From assembly GCA_900642245.1 (NCBI GenBank), contig CAAAJI010000034.1:87906-151905 (forward strand): a stretch of 64,000 nt of DNA, read 5' to 3'. Shown in pieces: positions 1-12,300 of this stretch (position 1 is the stretch's first letter; every line of letters begins with the position of its first letter). Under the pieces are notes generated by a model that saw nothing but the letters and a program-made list of their open reading frames with translations, made no database searches and was not told the DNA's origin. This DNA is from Fragilaria radians. Taxonomy: Eukaryota > Bacillariophyta > Fragilariophyceae > Fragilariales > Fragilariaceae. The translations under genes and the position numbers were made by a program.

Positions 1-240
1 GTGGCTTAGAACTTCTCTTGAAGAGATGTTTGACCTTCTCTTGATGAGTTGGGAGCAGCTGTTAAACTCTCAATAAGGACAAGCTGGGAGTGGAACTTCA
101 ACTCCCAAGATATTGAAGAGTTGGGATTGTAATCTGATCTTGTTTAGATCATGGTTATGACCGTCTAGATATACTGGTCGTCTTAGAAGGTAATAATAGA
201 AGGTTGGGAATTAATTAACTAGTCAGAGATTCTCAACCGA
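1..240. repeat. LTR-like remnant of a Copia-type element
   Basis: This stretch is non-coding. It shares wording and order with 49480-49760: a 'tagaactt' start, 'aagagatgttt', 'cttctcttga', several 'aagttgg/agctggg' motifs, then 'gagttgg.tttgtaat' and a 'gtctag...gatac' segment. Repetition at two places plus Copia pol debris directly downstream suggests a decayed long terminal repeat. No intact terminal TG/CA boundaries or primer-binding site could be fixed, so the ends are approximate. Confidence 0.4.
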
Positions 241-499
241 TGAAATTGTATAAAAAATAAGTGGATTCTCAAAGCGAAACGAACGTGAACTTTCCGAGCG
301 CTGTTAGTGGCGTGCGGGTACAGTCAAATCCTTAGTGTGAATCTTCAGGAAAGCCATGCTCTCGCTATGAATAATGTGACATTCTGAATTCTTCCGGTCA
401 CAATGTTGTCATGGAGTTTAATTGGAGAAGCAATAGATGACACTCTATTTAGGCATACTCAAGTTTTGTGACCAAATGGTTGTGGTTTCAAGGGAAGTC

Positions 500-1070
500 C
501 TGTTGATTCATGTATATGTTGATGAAAAGTAATGGAAGCGAAAAAGAAATCAACGATATACTTGGTTGCCTCAAAAGGCTTGATTTTCGTTTAAATGTTG
601 GTGAGGATCTTATTGACTATTTAAGTTGCAACATTCAGATAAATCAAGAAAGAGAGTCTGAATATGTGACGGAAACAAATAGTTTAGAAGAAAAATGTGG
701 CAAGAAAGGTTGTGAATCGCTGAGATTAGGGTAGTCCATATTCAAGATTGTAAGACCTGACCACACGCACAACATTGACTGTGCAATGCAATCAAAATAC
801 AAATTGTTTGTTTTTTTTGTCCTTAATCAAGTATTCAAGACCAAAGTTAGCTCAGTTTGTATGGGAATTGTTCAAATGTAAAGACGGGGGCCTTGCAGCA
901 AACAAGGAGATGCAGAGAGTCATTAAATTCATTACCTACTGTTTGAAGGTGCATCCAAAGCATAAAAGTGAAGAATGGGACTTGGTCTCATATTGTGATA
1001 GTGATTGGGCAGGAGATCCTGAATCATGTGTAACTGGCTTCATCATGTAGTTCGAGAAACTAGTTCTAGA
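500..1070 (+). pseudogene. Copia polyprotein remnant (reverse transcriptase end and RNase H)
   Basis: Two reading frames interrupted by stops carry recognisable Copia pieces. Around 540-640 the translation reads like the reverse-transcriptase palm segment 'KEINDI..CLKRLDF.LNVGEDLIDYLSC'. Around 830-1048 it reads like the region before and into RNase H, with 'YSRPKLAQFVWELF' and 'YCDSDWAGDPES..TGFIM', where the Asp residues of the DSDWAGD motif are visible. Frameshifts and stops separate the parts, so this is a dead copy. The same palm segment reappears at the far right end of the window (63.9 kb). Confidence 0.75.
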
Positions 1071-2090
1071 TTAATATTATGCTATAAAATATTATTTGTG
1101 CAATAGGTGAGTCTATAAGTAATTTACTACAAACTATTTCGACAATCTTTTTTTGCTATAACTACCACTGCAAACTTATTTCCGAATCTATAAAAGATAT
1201 TCTAATAAATCTCCTAGATTCGCTAATATGGCATAGATATAATAAACAGTGCTCTTGTATAGCAAATTTTCTATATCCTTGATTATACTGTAAAAATGAC
1301 TAAGTACATCGCATCAGTTAGCAAAGAAAAAAATCGACGTATCGCAAGACTCGAATTCAAGACAAATCATACCCTTGATGGCATCTAACCATTCCGCTCT
1401 CCCTCAGTAAACTCAAAATATTAATTATTCCAGTTGCTTACAACTCACCTGATACCTGAACGTATATCTGATACTAATGACTCTCAAGCCTCCTCCTTCC
1501 TTTAACATACTTATCCATTTGTTTATGATTATAATGTTTCTACAGACGGTTGTCAAACTCTGCCATCATTTTTGTAAACCTTTTCTTTAGCCTCTCCCTA
1601 CATTCCCAACATCACACGCGCAGCCGGAGAGTCCATACAATGCTCCTAAGGAAAACCAACTACTTACAGTATCCATGCCTTTAATCCCTGAATTGATGTC
1701 TTCCTTTTCATGATCTGTCCAATTGCCTCCTGCAACCAATCTTGCTTTATATCTTAGGTCATATTTGCTATATGATATGGATTTTTCTGATTTCCATTAG
1801 GAGTACTCTCCCCTGAATCAAGCACTATGAATGTCTGATAATCTGTAAGTTGCTTAAATTATATCTTGATTACACCTTCTCATAGATTATTTCCATTTTC
1901 TTATCTTAACTTGGAACTTGGATTCCGAATTTGTACCGAATACTTGTCAGGCTTAATGAAACCTTTTGCATCCTTGCAATATCTAGCTTTGTTTCAGCAT
2001 TGCAATAATGTATAAGATGATGGAGGGCATATTATCTTAAAAATTGTGATTCCTTGCAAATTATGTTGTAGTTGTAAGATTGCTGGGTCT
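1071..2090. other. Gene-free AT-rich stretch
   Basis: Both strands are closed by frequent stops. I see no recognisable protein segment or RNA gene and no strong repeat. It lies between two transposon remnants and is probably decayed element DNA. Confidence 0.5.
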
Positions 2091-3800
2091 TTATGCAAAG
2101 AAATTCAGCCATGACACCAGAATTTCAAAATGCAATAAGAAAAGAGCTATTTGAGGATATGCTGTTAGATCCTTCCTCAGCAGAATGGAGGATTAGAGAA
2201 GGTTTCAACGGAATATCAAATGAGCTTGTTGACGTACATTTCAACATCGGGAAGAGTCTACACGTATCTTTCCTTCCAGAGTTCATCTCGGACATTACAT
2301 GGTATTACTAGCAAGCATTTATGTTCCAGACTACACGCAACTAGTCATAGATTGGAAATGTTTAAGAAGCAACAAGATCAAATCAACATACACCTTCGTT
2401 TTATCAACTTAGCGTGACACGCGGAAGCAGCATCACAAGATGGAGAAGACGTAACTATATCTGCATCCCTAAGAAGCTAGGGTGCATTAACGTTGATAAT
2501 TTCAGAAATTTACATATTTATGAATGCATCTTGAATGAATTCCTAGCTATCAAATGGAAAAACGCAAGAAAGGGAGAAAGAACAGATTTCAGTTTGGCAA
2601 AACGAAAACATCCAAATTACCCATTTCAATCAAAATCTGATAACAAGATTGCTCTCAACTCAATTGGAGCCAAATATGCTACAAAGCTTTTTAAATACCG
2701 GGCATAGCATCTTTAGTCAGTAAATCCTTTGGAGTCCATCAGATCATAGTAAAACTTCATTGAGATTTATTATTGCACACGGAATACCACATCACCATAT
2801 AACTACACCATACCGGGCTCACGACGAGATTGGAAAAACTTTGAACACCATTAATAACCCCATTTATGGTACCGGAGAACACTCAGGCAACAGTCCACGT
2901 ATCTGGACGATGTTATCAAGCATTCGAATTCAAAACAGAATAATGAAGCAACATGAGCTTCCTATCCAGTGCAGAATGACACAAGTCAAATAATGATCAG
3001 CACAGTATATGTGGATGATGTTAACCCACATCACAATTCAAAATCAAACAAGACTACAGACATGACAATTTCCATGATGAAGAATTACAACAGATAATTC
3101 TAGAAGCTAGTAGAGGAAAGATAACTACGGAATAATGAATATATTCAAATTCTTCAAAGGGGGGAAAGCTTGCAACGAAAGACTACACGTGACCGCCCGC
3201 ACAGTTCGATCCCAATAGATCTATTGTCAAGCATTCAGTATTTCTGATTTTCACAAATCTCTAGGACATCTCATTTCTCATAAGGAGCCAAGGCAAACGC
3301 AAATCATACGACTAAAGAAGTATGCAACAAATTTCAAGGTATACTCCATCACGAAGGTCTCAGCTCACAAGAGTATGAAGCCTTAAATAAGATACTCCTA
3401 CCATAAAATGTATCATATTGAGAAGCTGCCAATCCAACCTGATTTAAACAATGAGAGCGAGGCAAATGAAGAGGCACGCCATATCTTCATCTCAGTATAA
3501 GAGTTTTTTGTCAAAAGGCCATGGAGTGCAAGGGCTAAAGGGATCACGGGGATAGACAAGGCAGCAGAGGTTCCCAACCCCTCTCATCTGCCTAATACAG
3601 GAACAGGACATGCTAAAGCCAACTGCTTCAACTTAAACATAAATTCTGAAGGAAATCGAAGTAATGATCACAATGTAGGGACAAGAGATGGACATGCTAT
3701 ATTCGATTTGATGCCAGAGAGCTTGGAGTTTCCGGAATTATTTCGATCAGAGGCAGCGGCATTATGCCACTATTACAACATCAATTAAGTGTGGTTTACA
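2090..3800 (+). pseudogene. Decayed LINE-like or unclassified retroelement reverse transcriptase
   Basis: Broken frames on the plus strand follow the order of a reverse transcriptase. Around 2460-2560 'IPKKLG.INVDNFR.LHIYE' resembles the 'IPKK.G.....LR.I.L.E' finger motif. Around 2850-2910 'YGTGEHSGNSPRIWTMLSS' resembles the 'GTGQGSG.SP..W...SS' motif. Near 3003-3020 'TVYVDDVN' carries the YVDD-type catalytic pair. Stops and frameshifts interrupt every part. The family resembles non-LTR elements of diatoms. The RNase H-like and C-terminal pieces at 50.9-52.3 kb could belong to the same family. Assignment is by motif memory only. Confidence 0.55.
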
Positions 3801-5245
3801 TCAAGACAGGTTCAGAGATAATCACGGTAGAAAATGGAAAGACCAAGCCACAAAGATTGTAAGTCTTAGATGAAACGTTGAGCAAGTAGATACAAAATAT
3901 TATAAATTGTCCTCCAAGATGTCAAGAGGTTTAATCTCTAGGCATCTTGAGATGCTCCTTCATGTCAGCGTCATTATCCTATTGAATGACTTGCTGAGCA
4001 TGCTCCTCAAGCTATGAATAATCTAAAGGCTGAGCTTATTGTTGTTGTCTATAACTTGTATGCAATAATATGTGTTAACATCAATATAAGTGTTCCTATG
4101 TCTCCGCATTGCCAACCAAGTTATCCAAATAGCAACCAATCATGTGCCGTATTCAAATGTCCAGTTATCTTCAATGGTGACTCAATCCTAAACTCGTGTT
4201 TCCTTCTGTATCATTTCTATCAATATTGACATCTAAACTTTCTTGATGCTTCTTATTCAAGCCCCGAATTCTGAGACTCTGACGAAGGTTTAGATTTTTG
4301 CCCAATCTGTTCCATTCTTTTGAATTTTCCAACTCTCGTTGATAATTTGGAACCTCTTTATTCCACAGATTTATTGCAGTCATTACAGGGAGTTGCTCTG
4401 GTGGATCTGATAAATCAGATGGCGTTGCTCCCGTGATTAGAGGTGTTACTTCATTGGTCGGCGTTCTAACTTAGATTTCCTACGTCTAAAGGTGTATCAA
4501 ATTGTTTCTCATAGCAATAGTATCAGATGCAACATTTCGGATTGATTTCATCAACTGCGTTGCATTGTACGACTACTAGTTTGAAAAAAATAGTTTTCAT
4601 TTGTGTTATTTAACCTAACTTTTCCGTGCGAAATAATGATACGACATCAATTTGAAACGCAAGATCAGGGAAATCCATAGTCTTCGTGCACTATCATTAA
4701 CAAAATAGAACGTGATCAAGACTAACATTCGAACTTCAAGTTTCTTTCTCGATTCTAAACACTTTTTACGACCTCATCATGGGCTTTTTTCGTTATATGA
4801 ACTACCTTGTGGTAAATAGAATATTTTTAAACATTTATCAGCATTTATATGGGACTAGAAGTTATGTGCATGCTAGTGAAATCCGTGATGGTGGTTTGGC
4901 ACGAGTCTCATCACTACCATGATCAAGACTGCCTCTCCAACTTCAAAGTCTTTTTTTTCTTCAAGGTGATTCCCAAAATTTTCGGAGATAAGGAGAGCCT
5001 AAATTCCGATAAATTCCGAGACAAATAGAATTTTTCTCGTACATATCTTATCGCTCAACGTTTTTATACTTGATTTGTGCGTACGGAAGTTCAGCCTAAA
5101 TAGATGGTGGTCTAATAGCCTAGACACGCGTCTTTAGGCATTGTCTTTTAGAATAAAAATTCTGACAAGGGTTTCACAAGAAAATAGCAATCGTACCAAA
5201 TTTGGGGTAAACTGATGAAATGGTCGTCATAGATTTAGAAACGAA
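3800..5245. other. Intergenic stretch upstream of the first Cys/His-signature gene
   Basis: No convincing coding segment is visible on either strand; the short open frames here have no recognisable composition or motif. The last ~200 nt should hold the promoter and 5' UTR of the gene starting at 5246, but no defined element could be assigned. Confidence 0.5.
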
Positions 5246-6405
5246 ATGACGTCAAGTGAAGTGTTTCATGTTTCTAACCACCATCAGGACGAAACGATTC
5301 TCTATGGTGATTTCCTACCACTGGCAGGAATGACAACTCGAGGTGGCTGTTCTTGGCACCACAATATGCTGAAACTGAAACGAAGACGTAACGAAGAAAC
5401 AGATCATCTTCCACAGGAGGAGAAGGAGGAGGAGGAGAAAGGACAGTCATCATCACCTTCCTCGAAGCGTATCTGTACCGAATATGTTCGTCGCTTTCCC
5501 TGTCGCGCTAGAAGCCTTTCTCATCAGCATAACAGTAAGACGGCGTTTTTTGAGATCCCTCAAAATGCACCTCATGGTCTGTTGCTCAAGTGTTCCCACG
5601 AGGAGTGCAACAAATCCAACCGCCGTTTCCGCTATTGCAATGGTACGTTTGAATTATGGATGAAAACTTTCCTGCATCCTTTAACATATATATGTTAACA
5701 CTAAAACTTTTTTTCTCTTCCATGTACCTGACAGTATGCAAACTACCTGTCGCGAAACGAAATTTTATCAAAAGGCACGGTCATGGCCTAGTCCATAGCT
5801 CAAGGCAATTGAAAGAAACCGTTGATCGATTTCATTCTTGCAAAGCTGAAGCCTATCACATGGATCTTGAAAAAGATGCTGAAGAAGAATCTGAAAGCTC
5901 TGTCAGTAACACTTCCATCCATCGCAAAGGTGGAGTCATGGAAGTTCCTTCTTTGGCCGTTGAGGAATTCGAAGAAGATAGATGTGGGCTTAAAGTCATA
6001 AAGAGTCCTGAAGCAATTGGGACAATCACCTTTCAAGCATCGCCCGATTCTCTGTTGAATAAAGGCTATTTCCCCATACCCTCATACCCACAAGAAATCA
6101 TGCTGGGTAAGCAAATGGCTTGCCATCCAATTGCTAGTGGTTCGAGTATTTTCGGACCTTGCAATGTCATAAGTTCAGATTACGAGCCTATACAATACCC
6201 TTTTGACTCCTCTAATGAACCTCACTTGATACCTTTTAATCATGATATCAAGGCATTGTTATTTGACGAGACCGGCTTGAATGATGAAGCCGATCAGGAT
6301 GGTGACATGAATCCAGTGCCCTTCACTGAAGCAGACAAGTATCATATAGAGGAAAACCTTGCCGAAATCGTCGGTGGTTTTGACTTTTCTCGAGTGTTTG
6401 AATGA
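5246..6405 (+). CDS. Cys/His-signature diatom family protein, paralogue 1 (two exons)
   Basis: The gene is spliced as 5246-5642 and 5735-6405, giving ~355 residues. The 92-nt intron begins gtacgt, ends acag and is in phase 1; splicing joins 'FRYCN' to 'VCKLPVAKRNF'. The N-terminus is low-complexity and acidic (Glu run near residues 54-62). The conserved block (about residues 77-153) has 'PCRAR.LSH.HN', 'IP.NAPHG', 'CSHEEC', 'FRYC..CKLPVAKRNF.KRHGHG'. Its regular Cys and His spacing suggests metal binding. The C-terminal ~200 residues are acidic and Ser-rich, as in transcriptional regulators. From memory, proteins with this block are frequent in diatoms and have no assigned function. A paralogue lies at 34975-36019. 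The function is unknown; a nuclear regulatory role is inference. Confidence 0.85.
5247..5254. promoter_or_regulatory. TGACGTCA (CRE-like) palindrome overlapping the start codon
   Basis: The eight-base palindrome overlaps the proposed ATG (5246). CRE-type TGACGT motifs act in CO2-responsive promoters in diatoms, but this site lies at the translation start rather than upstream. It may be chance. Confidence 0.25.
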
Positions 6406-9278
6406 AATTCTTTGACTATTTAACGAATAACATACGAAATAATTTATGTAAGCACAAATACATGTTTGTCACATGCTTCTTCTGGCAATGTTAAAGAAGA
6501 TCATCGTCCAATCCGTACCGTAACCCTCGATAGCTTTCTTACTATATATCATATGCAATCCGGTGACTTTCAGCTTGCGCTTTGTTTGCTACAACACTCA
6601 ATAGGATAAACTTGATGCATGTGTGCAGTTGTTCAAATAGAATTCCTTGCCTTCTACCAAACAATAGCGATGGCCAAAGAATGAGAGGACGAGAGTTAAG
6701 AGTGTTGAGTAAATGAAGCGAAATAAGTTATTAGTCTATAATCTTCATCTCTGCTAATGCAGCGTCCGAGTAAGGACTATAAATCGCTTGTTGAGAGCAA
6801 CAACTCTCTCATTCTGGATAACTTCAAGATGTAGTAGGAGAATAAGGCAGGCTCCCGCAACATGGGCATGTCAGAACACATAAAAATGGAGTTCCTCCTG
6901 GACCCAGCCAAATTTGGCGTACACGTAAGTGTTGGCACTTCAATACCTTCAAGCAAATGAATGTCTTGAGGAGTCGATTACATGGATTACATCGTAACAT
7001 GAGATTGAGACCTTACCAACAAGTTGGCTCTGTTAATGAGTCATAATACAAGAGAGCAACCACACATAGAAATGATTTAATGACTTTAGATGCTATTTGC
7101 GTCTTGAGAATTATTCGAGCGGCAAGTAGATAAAAAAAGTCAAGGATCATTGATCAAGGCAAATATGTTAAGATTTTCCATTAAGCCATCGCTCCAAAGT
7201 GCATTTAGGCAGTGGAAACTGCGAACAAGGATGTTTTGAAGTGTAATGTCCTGCTGCTGCTTTCACTCTCACATGATGTCTATTTCAATGTAACACATGT
7301 GGTGGTGGTCTTTCACATTGCAAATGGGATAAAACCAGGGGGGAAGAGCATACTCTTGACAAGTTTACCTTTACCGCCATAGCTGTTTTTGAATTTATTA
7401 GAGTAAGGTCCTTTGAGGGCATTGTGTAGGTGTAATGCGTCTAAGTCCTTCATGGTTGTATTTAGAAGTTTGGTCAATTTTGGCATAATTGGATAGATCT
7501 TTCTTAGGAATGGTTAGGATTAACTTCTTACTTCTAAAGAAAATGTCCTTGAAAAAGTAAAGAAAATGAGATTCATCAATTTCACTGACCAGATCATGAC
7601 TCAAACCTCAGAAATTGCAAATTGATGACGTTTCAATGATTACAATAACTTTAGTTTTACAACATCACTTATAGCTCGTTTGCTCCCGTTTTTTGTGGAA
7701 TTTGCACATGTTAGAGATACTCATTCAGAATCTATTTTAGGAGTCTGATATCTACTATTTTCCCAATCCCTTTGTTCCGCTGTTGCTCTGCTGATTTCGG
7801 ATCAGTAAATGGACTTGTGTGAACTGCTGTTCTGTTTACTCCTTCAATCAGAGACATCTTGATGCATTCTCCCAATGCTTTATCAAAGAGGTGAACATCC
7901 TCTGGGAGCGATATGTAAAATGATAAGCATCCTCTGCATTAGGCATGCTTTGATGACTTCATTAATTCTTGCAGATTTATATTCTATATCTAAAGTCATA
8001 AAAAAGCGGGAATATTCTTCTACTTGCATTTTTGACTTATTTGCATTCCACAGCATGGTCATGAAATCAAGAGAAAAGAAGCGTGTGTGTATCCCTCAAG
8101 TCAAATCTAAAAATTAGATAAAATGTTCTCTTGTTGCAGCAATAAAATCTATATATCTCATCTGCTTGTTGCACGGTAGACAGCGGCATACAAAAAAGTA
8201 CATGAGAACTTCCATTCTGTTGTCGGAAATCATAAAGGACTCTACCCTTAAGTTGAAGTGAACAATTTATCGATTGAGATAGTAGAAGATTTAAAAACGT
8301 AGGTAAATGCCTGGTTGGCAAACTATCCATACTCTGGCCTATTTCAAATTAAGACCAGGTCAACGACGTCAGTATGACCTTGCGTCATAATTTCTAATTT
8401 GTGCCATTGTGTTGCTTCCCATTGTTGAATTGACACCTTACTTGACTAAATTTATTCTACAACAGTTTAGTCTACATTTTAGCTGTCCGTACTGTGAGAT
8501 GAAGATCTCATAATCTATTCTGGAATCGTTACAAAATTAGAAATAATTTTAAGACAACGGAAAATTATGCGGGGTCAAGCAATACTGCCAATATTGAAAG
8601 ATTTCTGCATTGATATGTTGCAAAATAGTAAAGATATAAGAGGAAGTTCATACAGAGAGGAAACGGAATAAGAATAAATGACACAATTCACCAAATAGGT
8701 TCAGAATACTAGAGCCTTGTTACTAATCTTCCAAAACCAAGGATAATGGAGGCAATAAGCATACAATCGAAAAACACGATCAAACGCACGTCACTTGAAG
8801 CAAGGATATCTGTTTCTAAATAGGTATGATCGATTAAGTGCATCTCTCTTCTTCCTTATCTATTATTCTTTGTACCAAGAATTATATATGACTTACTGCA
8901 TCGGAGTAAAACGTAGGACTCAATGGTATTTGAAAATTTTGAGAGGATACATCCATGTCGCATTAGTCTCGAAAATAGAATATGTCTTGAGTGGAATGGA
9001 CTTTTGCTCACATCGGCAACTTCAAGGAATCTAGTATGTCTACCATTGTGGATGGATATCATGACTTTTTGAATGGATACTCTTTTCTTAAATAACTTTT
9101 GGGCCGACTTGATATACGACATAGCTAGGGCTATTGCAATGAAATGAACTATTGCCGCAGTTACTCTCGGCAGAATAACTTTCTGTAAAATCTTCTTCTT
9201 ACAGATTGTAGGGTAGTATTGTCGACCATCCGAATTCTTGTTGCAAAAACGAATCCCTTTTGACTTTGGCAGGTTACG
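6406..9278. other. 2.9-kb gene-poor intergenic region
   Basis: There are only short open frames, none with convincing composition or family resemblance. Weak hints of decayed element coding near 6.8-7.4 kb on the minus strand could not be assigned. No RNA gene was recognised. Confidence 0.5.
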
Positions 9279-9296
9279 CTTGGATTCGAATCCAAG
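9279..9296. promoter_or_regulatory. 18-bp perfect palindrome just upstream of the large receptor-like gene
   Basis: The sequence CTTGGATTCGAATCCAAG equals its own reverse complement. It ends 21 nt before the proposed ATG at 9318 and is followed by a run of A residues. It could be a dimer-binding site or an RNA hairpin in the leader. No function is known. Confidence 0.45.
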
Positions 9297-9317
9297 TGAA
9301 AAAAAAACAATTTGACA

Positions 9318-12300
9318 ATGCCTGTTCTCCCTTCTTCATTGAGTTGGAAACGATATGATAATAATACTAACGATCAGCAACGTGAAGGAATGGAACAAGT
9401 ATCATCAACAATAGTTGAAGTGCATCAATTACCTGATCTTAGCGATCGTATTCAGACAAATGGAGAAACAAACTCACGTACCGAAGCTGACTCTGCCCAT
9501 TTATCCGAAGATACATTTTCCTTTTTAATTGTTGCACCTCTCATCTCGATTCCATTCTGTACAGGCCTTATTGTTCTTGGTATCAAAACGACTATGTATT
9601 CTTTAATTCTTGCTGATATGATGACGAAGGGAACACCGAACAATTTGCTTGGGATACCAGCGGCATTGGAATTGCCAGTGGTAGTCTCACAAGTACTTGC
9701 CGTCGGAAGTAAGTAAGGAAACTTCCGTCACATAATATTACTCACAAAGACACAAACATGGTTATTCCTTCAATTCGATACTCACTTTTTGTATCGCCTT
9801 CCTTATGGAATCTCTATTATCAAAACAACAGTTACAGTCATTACCCAAGATGATCTCATCACAGCACTTCAACTCATCCATACTGGATACAAAGGAGTTG
9901 GAACAGCATTTCAGAATACAAATTACTTAAAATGGTTCTGCCCCTTATTTTTACTCTCATGGGTGGGAGCTTATGGATTACTTGTTACCTTTCTTTTGAT
10001 CATTACATCAGCAGATGTCGTGGATCTTATTCTTAACTTTACTGCCATCGAATTCATTAGTTTATTGGGTAAGTTGAATCGAATTACCGTATATTGATTG
10101 TCATGAACTTTTTCTCATCATCATCATCAAAAACATTCATCGCTACGTATACATCTATGCAGACAATATTGTATTTTCGTTGTCTTCAAACGGATTTTTC
10201 GGATCTGTCAATCGAGCCACAGCCGTATTAGTCGTTGAAACTGATTTTTATCGAGCAAAGCGAAATGCTGTTCCTTGGTTACAAATTTTGCTACTCACTG
10301 TCTCTTTTATTGGAATGTTGTGTGGACTGGCAATCGTCGTGTTCTTACAAGCTAGTGGTCATTTCCTTCCTTCCTCGATTATTGTGCAATTCGACGATGA
10401 AGTCATACCTTCACTAAGCACTTACAGTGGACAGTTTATGCTAGAGGTCTCTGGAGGAATTTTTGATGAGGGAAGAGTTGTCTATCGTAATGAAATCGGT
10501 GATGGTACCATTGGTTATTGCTCTGGCCTTGAGGCTTGGACGTTTGGATATAAGCGCACGAGCTATTGTGATAATGTCTTGGCAATTTCGGAGAACCCAA
10601 CCACGCGAGATATCTCTCTCATCTTGGGACAAACATGGTACGTTCGAATTGGGGATTCGTCGGAAAGATTTTTGCCAATGGAAGGAGTTTTCAGTTCTGT
10701 TAGCTGCTTCAACGATCTGGATTGTGGCGGATCAGACCAAGGCCAGTGTCTCAGTTTTCGCTGCATTTGTGCCGAAGGTTATTTCGGTTTGAGATGCAGC
10801 TACAAAGCTGCGAGCACCTGCGAGAGAATCAAAGTGGACGAGCTTACTGATCCTTTCACTGGATTAAGAAGAAAAGTTAGTCATGACTATAGTATTCTCC
10901 GTGATCCTGAAGGTAAAGTGGTTACGGCTTATTTTCACCCTATCTATATTGACTCAAGTGTCGATACAGATAATTCGTCGAGCAGTGTTGATATTGTCAT
11001 CTACTCCGGTCTTCGTTGGATATTAAGCTCTGTGATTCCACCAAAAGATGGATTACACACCTTCTTTCCTTCGTCGTTTCACATTTCGAATAACACTCTT
11101 GGCGCTATTGAGGCTGCAACTGAAATCGTCTCCTTTAACACTGCAGCCGACGAATCATCAGCACCAACTAGTCTCGCTTGGTATCTTCCTGGAAGTTTCA
11201 ACATTGCCGAAATTGATCCTGTCATTGGCATCGACACCGTTTTTGTGTGCTCGAAGTGCGGCCTGCTTTTTCCTTGTGCATACGGCAATACATGTGGCGA
11301 TATGGGTGAGTGTATATGCGGAAACGGAGAGTCAGGATCCCTTTGTCAGGTTATTCCTATCGGGGACGGAAAATGCAATGACTATTTTAATAAACGGGAA
11401 TTCGATTTTGATGGAGGCGATTGTTGTGAAGCCTCCTGTACTTCGGGGTCCCTTCATCAGTGTGGAATCGTCGCGGATAATGGTTTAGATAATATTCCTA
11501 AGGGCTTTCCCTTTTGTTTAGATCCTTCCTATAGATGTGAGGACATCCAAGCGTCATGTTGGTCGCGTAAGAGCAACCCTGTTCCGCTATTAATAAAGAA
11601 TAGTACTGGAGCTTTCGTTACATTATCCGCGAATGGTCGTACCTTGATTGTTTCTGAACCAGAGCTCGATACTGTACGAATCTTTGACCAGGTCGATTCA
11701 GATTGGGTACAGAGGGGGCAAACTCTTGAGGGAGAAGGGAAAAGTAGATTTGGAACCCTTGTGGCATTGGCAACGCTCCCTGGAACTGTTTACAAGAGGA
11801 GAACTGGTCGAGTTCCTGTGACACTTGCAGTTGCGGCTGTTGGAAACAATATAAGCTACGTTGAAGTATACAAGTTTGAGCCTCATGATACAGAATGGTC
11901 TCGCGAAGGCGCACCAATCCAATCCAATGAGGTCATTGATTCAATTTCTATTGGAGGTAAAGGTGGAAAGTTCTCGCTTGCCATCGGATTGAAAGACAGC
12001 AATCGATGCTATCTTTACCTTCAAGACACAGACCTCAACTGGAGAATAGTTTTCAATGCAAGTGGCTCATCTGGTGTTTCACTTTCTGGAAACGGTGAAA
12101 TTCTAGGTTGCGCTTCAACCGACCCCGATGACCCCGAAGGCTCTGGTCTATTTCGAGTATCGAGCCTTGAGATTCCTGATCCATATGATATAAACGAAGT
12201 AAATCTGCGTACGCTCAAGGATATGCTTCCTGTAAGCAATTTTGTTTATCAATCCAGACCCATTTTGGGCGTTGTTGACTATGCGGGCGAGTACGGAATT

